From positions 1-64,000 of the forward strand of contig NZ_JAGYPL010000003.1 in NCBI RefSeq assembly GCF_018343715.1: a stretch of DNA of 64,000 nucleotides, written 5' to 3'. The number at the start of each line of letters is the position of its first letter. The first letter of the stretch is position 1. Shown one piece after another: positions 26,995 to 35,618 of this stretch. The stretch comes from Bacillus sp. FJAT-49711. GTDB taxonomy: Bacteria; Bacillota; Bacilli; Bacillales; Bacillaceae_C. A program made the position numbers and the translations under genes. The notes below the pieces were generated by a model, which was given only the letters and a program-made list of their open reading frames with translations, was not told where the DNA came from and made no database searches.

Positions 26995-27633
26995 ATGAAG
27001 GTATTAGTAGTGGGCGCAAATGGACATACCGGACGGTTGCTCGTACAATATTTAGCTAACAATAGCGATCATCATCCATATGCGATGGTGAGAAATGAAG
27101 ACCAGGAAGAAGAACTTATGGAATTAGGAGCAGTTGAAGTGATTGTCGCCGATTTGGAAGCAGATATTAGTCGAGTCACGAACGGGATGGATGCCGTAAT
27201 TTTTGCAGCAGGCTCTGGATCAAAAACAGGTCCCGACAAAACGATATCTGTTGATCAAGAAGGAGCCATCAAATTGATTGATGCAGCAAAATCAAGCAGT
27301 GTAAAACATTTTGTCATGTTAAGCTCCATCGGCGCAGACGATCCGCAAGGGCCCATCGAACACTATTTAACTGCAAAGCGAATAGCGGATGATCATTTAA
27401 AGAACAGCGGACTAACTTACACCATTGTAAGACCCGGACGACTAACACATGACAAGGCTACAGGTAAAGTAGAGCTAGCGGAAAAAATTGAACTAATGGA
27501 TGACCGGTCCATCCCTCGTGCAGACGTTGCTCATGTTCTAGCTGCTTCGCTCGAGATTAATAATGCGGGAAATAAAGTAATGGAGATTTTATCCGGAGAT
27601 AAGGAAATAGAGTCAGCGATGGAAATGCTGTAA
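26995..27633 (+). CDS. yhfK: NAD(P)-binding SDR-family protein (YhfK-like)
   Basis: A 212-residue atypical short-chain dehydrogenase/NmrA-like protein with the Rossmann motif VVGANGHTGRLL and LSSIGADDPQ, YLTAKRIADDHL. B. subtilis YhfK has almost the same length. Start follows AAAGGAG. Substrate unknown. Confidence 0.87.
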   Translation: MKVLVVGANGHTGRLLVQYLANNSDHHPYAMVRNEDQEEELMELGAVEVIVADLEADISRVTNGMDAVIFAAGSGSKTGPDKTISVDQEGAIKLIDAAKSSSVKHFVMLSSIGADDPQGPIEHYLTAKRIADDHLKNSGLTYTIVRPGRLTHDKATGKVELAEKIELMDDRSIPRADVAHVLAASLEINNAGNKVMEILSGDKEIESAMEML

Positions 27634-27640
27634 AATGATT

Positions 27641-27672
27641 AAAATCCCTTACAATTATAAGTGAGGGATTTT
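27641..27672. terminator. Bidirectional terminator
   Basis: 12-bp stem AAAATCCCTTAC/GTGAGGGATTTT (one G-U) with an 8-nt loop, between convergent genes. Confidence 0.85.
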
Positions 27673-27686
27673 ATATGTTTTATCGA

Positions 27687-28046
27687 TTATAAAGAAGGTT
27701 CTTTTCGTGCCCGTCCTGACTTAATCAGCCATAGATGAACGAAAAACTCAATGACCGTTAGAAGTGCAGCCGTAATTAAGGCACCACCCATCGTAACATC
27801 TGCACCCGCAAAGAAATATGATAAAAAATAAATAATGAGGGCGGATATTACAAAATCAACTGTATTACTGATCCAGAAAGTTCCCTTTTGTAAAATAGCG
27901 ATCTCCATCAAAAAGCCGACTACGGCCAGTGTTAAACCAATGATGATCGGCTGATATACATTTGGAAAATTAACATTTGTTAAAAGGTTAGCCGATATGA
28001 TTAGAATAATGGGACAAACAATTAATTTCATAATTAGGTTCAGCAT
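27687..28046 (-). CDS. DUF2512 membrane protein (YndM-like)
   Basis: A 119-residue protein with four predicted TM helices (LIVCPIILIISANLLTNVNF; VVGFLMEIAIL; FVISALIIYFLSYFFAG; ALITAALLTVIEFFVHLWL). It starts at ATG 28046, 8 nt after GGAGG; an upstream TTG overlaps that site. Function unknown; family common in spore formers. Confidence 0.85.
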   Translation of the reverse strand: MLNLIMKLIVCPIILIISANLLTNVNFPNVYQPIIIGLTLAVVGFLMEIAILQKGTFWISNTVDFVISALIIYFLSYFFAGADVTMGGALITAALLTVIEFFVHLWLIKSGRARKEPSL

Positions 28047-28191
28047 CAGACAGGCCTCCAAAATTTCCTATTAAAGAAAGGATGCCAATTATCATAAGAA
28101 AATATGCAAATTGGAGTAAATGGAGAAAACAAAAAGCATTTCTGAAAGAACCTTCAGCTCTCTAGAAATACTTATTCCTTACACTCTACTA

Positions 28192-28329
28192 TCATTGATT
28201 AGAAAGCAACTTTTTTCTTCTTAAAAAATCTCTAACCTCTTCTTTCTCAAGTCCCATCTTTTTCGCTTCTATGATAAGCGTTAACCATTCTTTATCCATT
28301 TCAATTATGTAACTTTTCAATTCTCCCAA
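28192..28329 (-). CDS. sinI: SinI-type anti-repressor
   Basis: The product contains MDKEWLTLIIEAKKMGLEKE followed by EVRDFLRRKK, matching the SinI dimerisation helices of B. subtilis (DQEWVELMVEAKEANISPEE). SinI binds SinR and relieves repression of matrix genes. The TTG at 28329 (45 residues) follows AGGGGG by 7 nt; the frame continues upstream to 28440 without a site. No sinR is in the window, but SinR-type boxes precede tapA 3 kb away. Confidence 0.8.
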   Translation of the reverse strand: MGELKSYIIEMDKEWLTLIIEAKKMGLEKEEVRDFLRRKKLLSNQ

Positions 28330-28589
28330 GTCCATACCCCCTAATGTAATAAAACACTCTCCCTTAGTACCTATGGCTAACTTGTTTTTTTGATATAGAA
28401 ATTGTGAAATGTTTACAGTTTTTATATTAGCGATTCCCACGCATTAAAAGTGTTACTTTTTGCCTATTCAAATAAAGTAACGAACGTGCTTTTTCTATGA
28501 AAATCGTCACTTTTCAAGGAAATAGCTTAAGATGAGACATCCAAATTTTCTACAAGATGAAAATATTACTAGGATTTTGTGATCCAATC

Positions 28590-29300
28590 CTACTTTGAGT
28601 CGAATATTTTTTGAAAATTCCCATGATACCTTAGACGGATATCTTTACGTTTCCAGAAAAGCATTGCCCCACCAAATAGGATTAATAGTCCACCAAAAAA
28701 CAAAATATTGTAATTGTTTGTTGCTGTGTTTGGAAGCTTATTAACCATTTTTGGGTCGATCGTTGTTTCAGTAATTGATGTGTCTCCACTATTTGGGGCA
28801 TTTTCAATCGGTGCAGCTATATCTTTTATACCTTCTGCCAGAAAAGTTATCTCCACCTCAGCTTTAGCACCTTGAAATGAATTATCTAAATGGGTTGGCA
28901 TTTTCACCTCAAATAATAATGTATCTGAAGACCCTACTGACAATTCCAGTGGAGTAAAACCAGTGAAATCTTTTAATTTCCCTTTGAATAAAGTTTCCGA
29001 TTCTTTTTGAACGAGTAAATCTAGCTCTTCAAATAGTCCTTTCGTAGACTTTGATTTTCCTATTTTAGCAATATATTTAAAATCTTGTTTTCCATTGTTC
29101 GATATTGTGATATTTCTGGGGATCCAGTCTCCGGGTTTTAGATTTTCAGTGTTGAAAAGGATGCCATTGGATGTCGTTTTAATACTAATTTCTTTTCCAG
29201 CTGCTGAAATAGATTTAATGCCTATAAAAAGCGGGCATACCATTATGCTTATAAGGAGAATGATTAATCCTATAATATTTAATTTGTTTTTCTTAGACAT
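28590..29300 (-). CDS. TasA-like secreted protein with LPXTG-type sorting signal
   Basis: 236 residues: signal peptide (IIGLIILLISIMVCPLFIGI), a beta-sandwich region with NLKPGDWIPRNITISNNGKQ, the same NLKPGD...NNG pattern as TasA/CalY, and a C-terminal sortase signal: LPNTA at 189-193, hydrophobic helix FFGGLLILFGGAMLF, then KRK. It follows tasA after a terminator-like hairpin. It may anchor or cap TasA fibres at the wall; this is inference. No sortase gene is in the window. Confidence 0.75.
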   Translation of the reverse strand: MSKKNKLNIIGLIILLISIMVCPLFIGIKSISAAGKEISIKTTSNGILFNTENLKPGDWIPRNITISNNGKQDFKYIAKIGKSKSTKGLFEELDLLVQKESETLFKGKLKDFTGFTPLELSVGSSDTLLFEVKMPTHLDNSFQGAKAEVEITFLAEGIKDIAAPIENAPNSGDTSITETTIDPKMVNKLPNTATNNYNILFFGGLLILFGGAMLFWKRKDIRLRYHGNFQKIFDSK

Positions 29301-29329
29301 GGCAATACCTCGCTATTCGTAGATTTAGG

Positions 29330-29357
29330 AAAAGGCGGGAGAAAGTTCCCGCCTTTT
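29330..29357 (-). terminator. Terminator or attenuating hairpin after tasA
   Basis: 11-bp stem AAAAGGCGGGA/TCCCGCCTTTT with a 6-nt loop. The T-run is only TTTTCCT, so partial read-through into the LPXTG gene is likely. Confidence 0.75.
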
Positions 29358-29363
29358 GACTCA

Positions 29364-29966
29364 TTATCTGATTGATCCAGTAGTTTGTTTTGCATCGAAT
29401 GTCCACTCAAGTTTTAAAGAGTCATCTTGGAAGACGTTTTGATCAGCCTTATTGTCAACAAACTCAAACATAACCGAAAGGGTATCCGATTTTCCAGCTT
29501 GCAAACCACTTGATTCCCCACCAAGAAGCCATCCTAATACATCACGTTCTACAACATCTTTTTTACTAAGATTCTTTAAAGTTGTTTCGTGTACTACTTC
29601 CGTTCTTTTATCATTGTTAATTAGGAATTTAACTTTAATATGCTCGCCGAAATCTGCACCAGCGTTATCCCCTTTTGCATCTGTTACTGTATACTTGGAA
29701 GTCAGTAATACTTTGGATACATCAAGACTTCCAATGTTATTTAGCTTAAACGTTCTTGTCATAATATCTCCAGGCTTTAAGTTACCTACATCAATTATTG
29801 CATTATTAGCACCGTTTGCAGTTACATTGATATCTAGAGTACCAGCTGCAAAGCTGCTATTGTTTACTTCCACATCATTAAAGTAAGCAAATGTTCCTCC
29901 TCCAACTAAAGACAATCCTAGTGCTGCTGATGCTAATCCTAAACCTAATTTCTTTTTAATACTCAT
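29364..29966 (-). CDS. tasA: TasA/CalY-family matrix fibre protein
   Basis: A 200-residue matrix protein. The signal region MSIKKKLGLGLASAALGLSL ending GGGTFAYFND is almost identical to B. subtilis TasA, and NLKPGDIMTRTFKLNNIGSL follows. SipW removes the signal peptide; the mature protein forms biofilm fibres. Shorter than B. subtilis TasA (261) and nearer the CalY/camelysin size. The ATG at 29966 follows AAGGAGG by 5 nt; the frame continues 25 codons further upstream without a site. Confidence 0.93.
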   Translation of the reverse strand: MSIKKKLGLGLASAALGLSLVGGGTFAYFNDVEVNNSSFAAGTLDINVTANGANNAIIDVGNLKPGDIMTRTFKLNNIGSLDVSKVLLTSKYTVTDAKGDNAGADFGEHIKVKFLINNDKRTEVVHETTLKNLSKKDVVERDVLGWLLGGESSGLQAGKSDTLSVMFEFVDNKADQNVFQDDSLKLEWTFDAKQTTGSIR

Positions 29967-30016
29967 TTCATTTTTCCTCCTTACCCTTTTTGGGTATGTA
30001 TATTTTTTTATATTGA

Positions 30017-30035
30017 TCCTTGCTGTTTGCAAGGA
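30017..30035 (-). repeat. Intercistronic hairpin between sipW and tasA
   Basis: TCCTTGC/GCAAGGA with a 5-nt loop, not followed by a T-run. It could stabilise the 5' end of a processed tasA mRNA; inference only. Confidence 0.4.
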
Positions 30036-30046
30036 GGTCAATCATA

Positions 30047-30625
30047 TTAAGCTGATTTCTCTTTGATGTCTTTTTTGCCTACTTTAGGATCTAATTCCCT
30101 TAGCGCTGTCAAAATACTGTATCCAGCATAGCCAAGCAACAACACCCCTGGGCCAATCAATAAAATGGCACTGCCCTCTTTTGATTGAGCAAAATTTATG
30201 AAATATCCTATATACGGAATGGTGAAATCTGCATATTTTGCAACGACATTATCGGATAAAACTAAGTCCATATCTGCAGCATTGTTGTTATCTCCCTTTG
30301 TTTCATACATAACATGTTCGCCGCTCGTATTAACTCCGATGATGCGATGAGTGATTAACATTTCTTCATTTGCTTGGAAGGTTATGATGTCCCCTACTTG
30401 AAGATTTGTTCTTGCATCCTCATCCAAAGGTTTTACTGCAATGACGGAGCCGGTCATAAAGGTAGGCTCCATTGAACCGGATAGAACCGTTTTGAGCTGG
30501 TAGCCAAACGCCTGTGGTTCCCCACCGGATGCCTTAGATGAAACAACTAGGAAAACCATGACAAGCAAATTCATAAATAAGATCGCGGTAATTATGTTGC
30601 TACATATTTTTAATGTTTTTCTCAT
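30047..30625 (-). CDS. sipW: ER-type signal peptidase I SipW
   Basis: A 192-residue membrane protease: TM helix at 10-32, catalytic Ser in VLSGSMEPTF, and His in THRIIGV replacing the usual Lys, the hallmark of ER-type signal peptidases. A C-terminal TM helix follows (AILLIGPGVLLLGYAGY). It processes TasA and TapA. It sits between them in the classical tapA-sipW-tasA order. Confidence 0.95.
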   Translation of the reverse strand: MRKTLKICSNIITAILFMNLLVMVFLVVSSKASGGEPQAFGYQLKTVLSGSMEPTFMTGSVIAVKPLDEDARTNLQVGDIITFQANEEMLITHRIIGVNTSGEHVMYETKGDNNNAADMDLVLSDNVVAKYADFTIPYIGYFINFAQSKEGSAILLIGPGVLLLGYAGYSILTALRELDPKVGKKDIKEKSA

Positions 30626-30637
30626 TTCTCCACCTGC

Positions 30638-31408
30638 CTATATATCACTATTTTCAGTTTCAGAAGAGGAATCTTCTTTAACAGTATTGTTTTCCTGCTC
30701 TTCGACATCTTCCGAATCCTTCGGTTGTTCTTGCTTTACATCAGTTAAAGAATTCTTTGTTTCCTCAGATGTCTCTTCTTGCATAGGTTCTTTTGCTTCT
30801 GTTCCTGTTCCTGATGGTTCTACTTCTTCCTGGTTTTCAGATTTTATCTGTTCTTCTTCACTTTTGAGCTTTTTCTCAGTAAGCTTTACAGTGATCGCAT
30901 CGCTCCATAATATGCCTTTCCCAGGGTGGTCTTTATGTTGATAAGCTTTAAACATATATTTACCTGGCCTATCAGGAGTAAAAGTCAACGCTATTTGTTC
31001 TCCCATTTTTAAAGGTTTAAAAGTTAGATTAGATACTACAATTCCTTCTTTAGGATTTCCTTTTTCTTTGAAATAGACTTCATATGAACCAGTTGTTTGC
31101 ATATCCGATCCAGTATTTTTTATAACAGCTGATATTACTTCTCCGTCATATTGAGCACTTACAAATTCCAAGGAACTGCAATCCCAATCTCCATGGTTGT
31201 TACTAGAGCATCCATCTTTATCCTCAGTCTCCCATGTGCCTGCTTGTATCGACCCTTCCAAAGACTTAACATTTGAAAAAAATGCATTCGTTTCTCCGGC
31301 AAGGATAGCTGCTATTCCAATGCATAAGTAAACTACAATTACTAGTTTTAATAGAATGCTATAATGCCCAGTCTTCTTCCTATATTTTTCTACTCTGCGC
31401 AGTCGTAT
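30638..31408 (-). CDS. tapA: TasA anchoring/assembly protein TapA
   Basis: 256 residues if initiated at AUA (31406-31408): basic N-terminus (RLRRVEKYRKK), hydrophobic segment LLKLVIVVYLCIGIAAIL and a SipW-type site near TNAFFSN, a beta-rich domain (KPGIY-like PDRPGKYMFKAYQHKDHPGK) and a Glu/Lys/Ser-rich tail. This matches B. subtilis TapA (253) in length and layout. No ATG, GTG or TTG occurs between the in-frame TAG upstream and codon 50; AAAGGAGG lies 7 nt before the AUA, and CTG at 31400-31402 is the alternative. Confidence 0.85.
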   Translation of the reverse strand: MRLRRVEKYRKKTGHYSILLKLVIVVYLCIGIAAILAGETNAFFSNVKSLEGSIQAGTWETEDKDGCSSNNHGDWDCSSLEFVSAQYDGEVISAVIKNTGSDMQTTGSYEVYFKEKGNPKEGIVVSNLTFKPLKMGEQIALTFTPDRPGKYMFKAYQHKDHPGKGILWSDAITVKLTEKKLKSEEEQIKSENQEEVEPSGTGTEAKEPMQEETSEETKNSLTDVKQEQPKDSEDVEEQENNTVKEDSSSETENSDI

Positions 31409-31432
31409 TGGAATTCCTCCTTTACCGTTCTA

Positions 31433-31619
31433 GTTCTTTATTGAGTTTATTGTGTTCTTTTTAAAGAACTATTTGATTTGAGTATAGGTCAAAAGAATTA
31501 AATTGAAAACCGTCAAATTTCGGCGTATTTTCTTTATAAAGAACATTTAACTTTAAAAACCTCCTTTTATCTCAAGATTCCTCATTATTTGATAAATTAT
31601 AAAGAACCTTATGTTCTTT
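31433..31619. promoter_or_regulatory. Array of SinR-type operator half-sites upstream of tapA
   Basis: The SinR consensus is GTTCTYT. Exact GTTCTTT copies occur at 31433-31439, 31454-31460 and 31613-31619 on the plus strand and, as AAAGAAC, at 31463-31469, 31538-31544 and 31601-31607. Those at 31454-31469 form an inverted pair with a 2-bp gap, and 31530-31543 is a perfect palindrome. The cluster flanks the predicted promoter, consistent with repression of tapA-sipW-tasA. Confidence 0.8.
31481..31509 (-). promoter_or_regulatory. Candidate SigA promoter of tapA-sipW-tasA
   Basis: TTTTCA (31504-31509), 17-bp spacer, TATACT (31481-31486) on the minus strand. Transcription would begin near 31474, just before the paired SinR-type box, leaving a leader of about 65 nt. 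Confidence 0.6.
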
Positions 31620-31643
31620 ATTAAGAATAAACTAAAAAACAAA

Positions 31644-31671
31644 AAAGCTGCCTCGTTCTTAAGACAGCTTT
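31644..31671 (-). terminator. Terminator of the metallophosphoesterase gene
   Basis: AAAGCTGTCT and AGGCAGCTTT (one G-U) on the minus strand, followed by TTTGTTTTTT. Confidence 0.8.
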
Positions 31672-31686
31672 CTTTTCACTTTTATT

Positions 31687-32529
31687 TTATTTCACCGAGC
31701 TTTTTAAATTCACAATAACGATTTCTGGTCTATTTAAAACCCTAAAAGGAATGATACTATTTCCTAAACCTCGGCTTACAATCATATGCGTGTTTCCTTT
31801 TTCGTGAAGCCCCGAAGTATACTTAGGAAACCATCCCTGACCCGGTGCAATGAGACCCCCAATACCCGGGATACGAACTTGCCCTCCGTGAGCGTGGCCA
31901 GTAAAAACAACATCTATATGTTTAATCGCATATACATCAAATACTTCTGGCCGATGAGAAAGAAGTAGTTTGAAAGAATCCTTCTGATCATCTAGTAATA
32001 TCTCATCTAACGATTCGGCTATAGTCTCTTCTGGTGGTGGAATTGCTTTTATTAGCGGATCTTGAACACCAGCAATTAGCAACGATTCGCCCGCCTTTTC
32101 TATTTCGACGGTCTCGTCCATTAGAACATGAACTCCTAAATCCATTAACGCCTTTGTAATCTCATCAATTTTATTAACTGCTACTTCGTGATTACCCGTT
32201 ACATAGAACACATCCGTAAATGGTGTGATTTGCTCTACGAAGTCAAGACTGTTCTGTAAATCATATCGATTACTATCAATAAAGTCACCTGTAATAAAAA
32301 CAAAATCAGGATTCAGTTTCTTTACTTTTTTCACAAGACGAGCTTGCTTTTCACCAAAAGTAGCATCATGCAAATCTGAGATCTGAACAATTTTTATACC
32401 ATCAAATTCCTTTGGAATCCGTTCAGATTCAATTTCATACTCAGAAGTTTGCAGCCAATAATTATTTATGTATAAAAAAGCCCATACAAAAGCGATAAAA
32501 AGGATTAGTTTCAGTAGTTTACGTTTCAT
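31687..32529 (-). CDS. Membrane-anchored metallophosphoesterase
   Basis: 280 residues: an N-terminal TM helix (LLKLILFIAFVWAFLYI) and a calcineurin-like phosphoesterase domain with all metal motifs: QISDLHDATFG, ITGDFIDS, VTGNHE, LLSHRPE and FTGHAHGGQVR. It resembles the YaeI/YkoQ type, some of which act on lipid intermediates. ATG at 32529 follows GAGAGG; an ATG 14 codons earlier is less likely. Confidence 0.9.
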   Translation of the reverse strand: MKRKLLKLILFIAFVWAFLYINNYWLQTSEYEIESERIPKEFDGIKIVQISDLHDATFGEKQARLVKKVKKLNPDFVFITGDFIDSNRYDLQNSLDFVEQITPFTDVFYVTGNHEVAVNKIDEITKALMDLGVHVLMDETVEIEKAGESLLIAGVQDPLIKAIPPPEETIAESLDEILLDDQKDSFKLLLSHRPEVFDVYAIKHIDVVFTGHAHGGQVRIPGIGGLIAPGQGWFPKYTSGLHEKGNTHMIVSRGLGNSIIPFRVLNRPEIVIVNLKSSVK

Positions 32530-32630
32530 TGTCGCGTTCCTCTCAGGAAAAAATAACTCTAGCCTTATCATAACATTTTATTTCTATGAAAATAGATGTA
32601 TGACAAAGAAAAGCGGAAGACGCTTAAACA

Positions 32631-32663
32631 AAAAAACAAGCCCCTCTCTTAAAAGAGAAGGGC
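32631..32663 (-). terminator. Terminator of the 32673-32951 gene, possibly of the trp operon
   Basis: Minus-strand CCCTTCTCTT and AAGAGAGGGG (one G-U), followed by CTTGTTTTTTTG. Confidence 0.85.
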
Positions 32664-32672
32664 CCTGCTTAT

Positions 32673-32951
32673 TTATTCCTGCTGTTCTTCTTTGTTATAA
32701 TAATCTACTGCATACATCGCGCCTTCCCCTACCATTCTTGTATCGCCCAAATCATGAGGGTCAGGGTTCCCAGCCTTATCTAATAGGTCTTGGCACGCAC
32801 TAGGGTTTTGGTCACATAAAAAGTCTACCACTCTTTCTTTAGCCGTTCGGTAAAGATCCATCACCTTCTCCCTATTTTCTTGTTTTGATAAATAGGAAGC
32901 ACCGGCAATTCCAAGTCCTAACAATAACAGTGGATTTATGCTTTTAGACAT
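32673..32951 (-). CDS. Small membrane-associated hypothetical protein
   Basis: 92 residues: a short hydrophobic N-terminal helix (INPLLLLGLGIAGASYL), a charged helix and a C-terminal part (NPDPHDLGDTRMVGEGAMYA) that I do not recognise. AAAGGAGG precedes the ATG at 32951. It lies 62 nt after trpA with no terminator between, so it may be cotranscribed with trp. Confidence 0.7.
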   Translation of the reverse strand: MSKSINPLLLLGLGIAGASYLSKQENREKVMDLYRTAKERVVDFLCDQNPSACQDLLDKAGNPDPHDLGDTRMVGEGAMYAVDYYNKEEQQE

Positions 32952-33012
32952 TAGAGTTGCCTCCTTTTCTGTCTTTGCATTATATTTACCCACTATTTTT
33001 AAGGTAAAAACA

Positions 33013-33804
33013 TCAGGAGACGACTGTTCGTTTTTTCGAAGCTGCAATAATATTCTTAATTGCGTCTCTTTCACCTTTGTGCAGCAGATCTACTATTTTA
33101 CTGCCGACAATTACTCCATCACAATATTCACCTAGTTCCCTTACCTTCTCAGGGGATGATACACCGAATCCAGCGAGTACAGGCACGGAAGAAAACTCTG
33201 TTAATTGTTGTAAATATGACGCTAGCCCATCCTCATATTTGTTTCTTACTCCTGTTATCCCTTTAACCGTAACCGCGTAAAGAAATCCTTCAGTTGCTTT
33301 AGCTATCTGTTCAATTCTATTGCGGGGGCTTGTGGGTGCAACTAGATGAATTAACGCTAGATCATACTTAGAAAATATTGGCGCAACCATTTCATCTTCT
33401 TCAAAAGGTAAATCAGGTATAATTAAACCGTCCACCCCGACTTCCTTGCAACGCTGCGCAAATTTTTCGATTCCATATGAAAAAATCAAATTGAAATAGG
33501 TCATGAGGACAATTGGAATTGATCTTTCTTCTTTCCAACCATGCAAACTTTCCAGTACTCCACTCAGTGTCGTCCCGTTTGCCAATGCTCTTAGCCCTGC
33601 CTCTTGGATGACAGGACCATCTGCAACTGGATCGGAAAAAGGAATTCCAAGCTCTACTACAGTAGCACCGCTTTTTTCTAGAAATAAAATTTGTTCATGT
33701 AAGTTTTCTAAGCCGCCGTCACCAGCCATAATATATGGTACAAATGCTTTATCTCCATTATCTAATACCTTTTTAAAAGCTGCTTCCATTTTTGCTTTAC
33801 CCAT
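33013..33804 (-). CDS. trpA: Tryptophan synthase alpha chain
   Basis: A 263-residue TIM barrel. Catalytic Glu in [18 protein letters not shown] and Asp in [14 protein letters not shown]; phosphate-binding AGFGVSSPE. It cleaves indole-3-glycerol phosphate to indole, passed to TrpB. It overlaps trpB by 8 bp. Confidence 0.97.
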   Translation of the reverse strand: MGKAKMEAAFKKVLDNGDKAFVPYIMAGDGGLENLHEQILFLEKSGATVVELGIPFSDPVADGPVIQEAGLRALANGTTLSGVLESLHGWKEERSIPIVLMTYFNLIFSYGIEKFAQRCKEVGVDGLIIPDLPFEEDEMVAPIFSKYDLALIHLVAPTSPRNRIEQIAKATEGFLYAVTVKGITGVRNKYEDGLASYLQQLTEFSSVPVLAGFGVSSPEKVRELGEYCDGVIVGSKIVDLLHKGERDAIKNIIAASKKRTVVS

Positions 33805-35002
33805 TGCTTACACCTCCAATTACATCTCTAACAGCTTCCACGTCTTTATCTCCTCTTCCGGATAAACATATGACAAGTGTTTCGGATTCTTCCATTTGTT
33901 TTGCAAGCTTTAACGCGTAAGCTACTGCATGCGAGCTTTCTAATGCTGGAATAATCCCTTCTGTTTTCGCAAGTAATTGGAATGCTTCTAACGCTTCTTT
34001 ATCCGTTGCAGATGTATATGTTACGCGTCCAGAATCTTTTAAATAGGCATGTTCAGGCCCTACTCCTGGATAATCAAGACCTGCGGAGATCGAATGGGCG
34101 CTTTGAATTTGACCGTGTTTGTCTTGTAAAAGATAGGTTAATGTACCGTGCAACACCCCAGCTTTTCCGTCCGTCAAGACAGCTGCATGCTTCCCTGTTT
34201 CAATACCTGATCCAGCTGCTTCCACACCGTATATTTTCACTTCTTTATCTTCAATGAACGGATAAAACATTCCCATTGCGTTGCTTCCTCCGCCAATGCA
34301 AGCAACAACAGCGTCTGGAAGTTTGCCTTCTTGTTCGAGCATTTGCTTTTTTGTTTCACTTCCAATAACACTTTGGAAATCTCTTACAATTCTTGGGAAA
34401 GGGTGAGGTCCGACAACTGAACCTAAAATATAATGGGTATCTTCTACGTTTGCGACCCAGTAACGAAGTGCTTCGTTAACTGCATCCTTTAGCGTCCCAC
34501 TTCCTTGTGTAACACTTCGTACTTCAGCTCCTAAAAGCTCCATCCTAAACACATTCAATTGTTGGCGGCGAATATCCTCTTCACCCATGAATACGATGCA
34601 TTCCAATCCAAGCAACGCACACACAGTTGCTGTTGCCACGCCATGTTGGCCTGCACCAGTTTCCGCTACCACTTTCTTTTTCCCCATGCGAAGTGTAAGA
34701 AGCGCTTGGCCAATCGTATTATTGATTTTGTGAGCACCCGTATGATTTAAGTCTTCACGTTTCAAATAAATTTTTGGACCAGCCCCGATCTTCGTTAAAT
34801 TTTCAGCAAAATATAAAGGGGTTTCTCTACCAATATATTGTTTTAAATAATGATCCATTTCTTTTTGGAATTCCGGATCAGCGATCGCTTTTTCATATTC
34901 GTCTTCCAATTCCAATACTGCTGTCATTAAGGTTTCGGGAACAAACCGCCCCCCGAATTGACCGTATCTGCCTTTAATATCTGGTGATGTGTAAACTGCC
35001 AC
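33797..35002 (-). CDS. trpB: Tryptophan synthase beta chain
   Basis: A 401-residue PLP enzyme ([19 protein letters not shown] Lys in [24 protein letters not shown]). It condenses indole and serine to tryptophan. The GTG at 35002 (MAVYTSPD) is preferred, since an earlier GTG (35011) abuts its AGAGGAG site. It overlaps trpF. Confidence 0.96.
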   Translation of the reverse strand: MAVYTSPDIKGRYGQFGGRFVPETLMTAVLELEDEYEKAIADPEFQKEMDHYLKQYIGRETPLYFAENLTKIGAGPKIYLKREDLNHTGAHKINNTIGQALLTLRMGKKKVVAETGAGQHGVATATVCALLGLECIVFMGEEDIRRQQLNVFRMELLGAEVRSVTQGSGTLKDAVNEALRYWVANVEDTHYILGSVVGPHPFPRIVRDFQSVIGSETKKQMLEQEGKLPDAVVACIGGGSNAMGMFYPFIEDKEVKIYGVEAAGSGIETGKHAAVLTDGKAGVLHGTLTYLLQDKHGQIQSAHSISAGLDYPGVGPEHAYLKDSGRVTYTSATDKEALEAFQLLAKTEGIIPALESSHAVAYALKLAKQMEESETLVICLSGRGDKDVEAVRDVIGGVSNG

Positions 35003-35618
35003 TATGTTCACGCTCCTCTAATTTTGCTGCTGCTATAAACTCTTTGATTTTTTCCGAGTCCTTTACTCCGTTTGTTTCAACGCCACTAGAAACATCCACA
35101 ATGGCTGGTCTGACGTTCGATACTGCTTTTTTTACATTTTCACGATCAAGTCCACCAGCTAAAATGATTTTATCTTTCGGAATAGCTAAATTTTCAAGTA
35201 GATTCCAATCAAATGGAATCCCACTTCCGCCACGATATTTTACACCCGGGCTATCTAATAAGAAATAATCGCAATCATATTTTGCTAGTTTATTAAGATC
35301 CTTTTGCTCTTTTATAGAAAAAGCCTTAATAACGGGATACGGCAAGCTATTACAAAATTCAGGGTTCTCGTCTCCGTGCAGCTGGATATAATCGAGATTG
35401 GCCGTTTTAACAGTACGAATGATATTTTCTTGTGATTCGTTAACGAAAACACCAACTGATTTGACATGTTCCGGCATTTGTTGAATAATGTCTCCAGCTT
35501 TTTCAGGTGAAATTTTCCTTTTACTTTCTGCAAAGACAAATCCGAGATAGTCAGCCCCAGCCTCACTTGCAGCCAATGCAGCTTCTTCTGACATAATGCC
35601 GCAAATTTTAACTTTCAA
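34974..35618 (-). CDS. trpF: Phosphoribosylanthranilate isomerase
   Basis: A 214-residue TIM barrel ([20 protein letters not shown] with the catalytic Cys, [24 protein letters not shown]). It isomerises PRA to CdRP. It begins at a TTG directly after the trpC stop, with GGTGAAG in the trpC end as ribosome binding site. Confidence 0.96.
   Translation of the reverse strand: MKVKICGIMSEEAALAASEAGADYLGFVFAESKRKISPEKAGDIIQQMPEHVKSVGVFVNESQENIIRTVKTANLDYIQLHGDENPEFCNSLPYPVIKAFSIKEQKDLNKLAKYDCDYFLLDSPGVKYRGGSGIPFDWNLLENLAIPKDKIILAGGLDRENVKKAVSNVRPAIVDVSSGVETNGVKDSEKIKEFIAAAKLEEREHSGSLHITRY

Noticed and set aside
28441-28589. Spo0A boxes upstream of sinI
   Set aside because: Only loose matches (TTGTAGAAA, TGACGATT) to TTTGTCGAA; not enough to claim a site.
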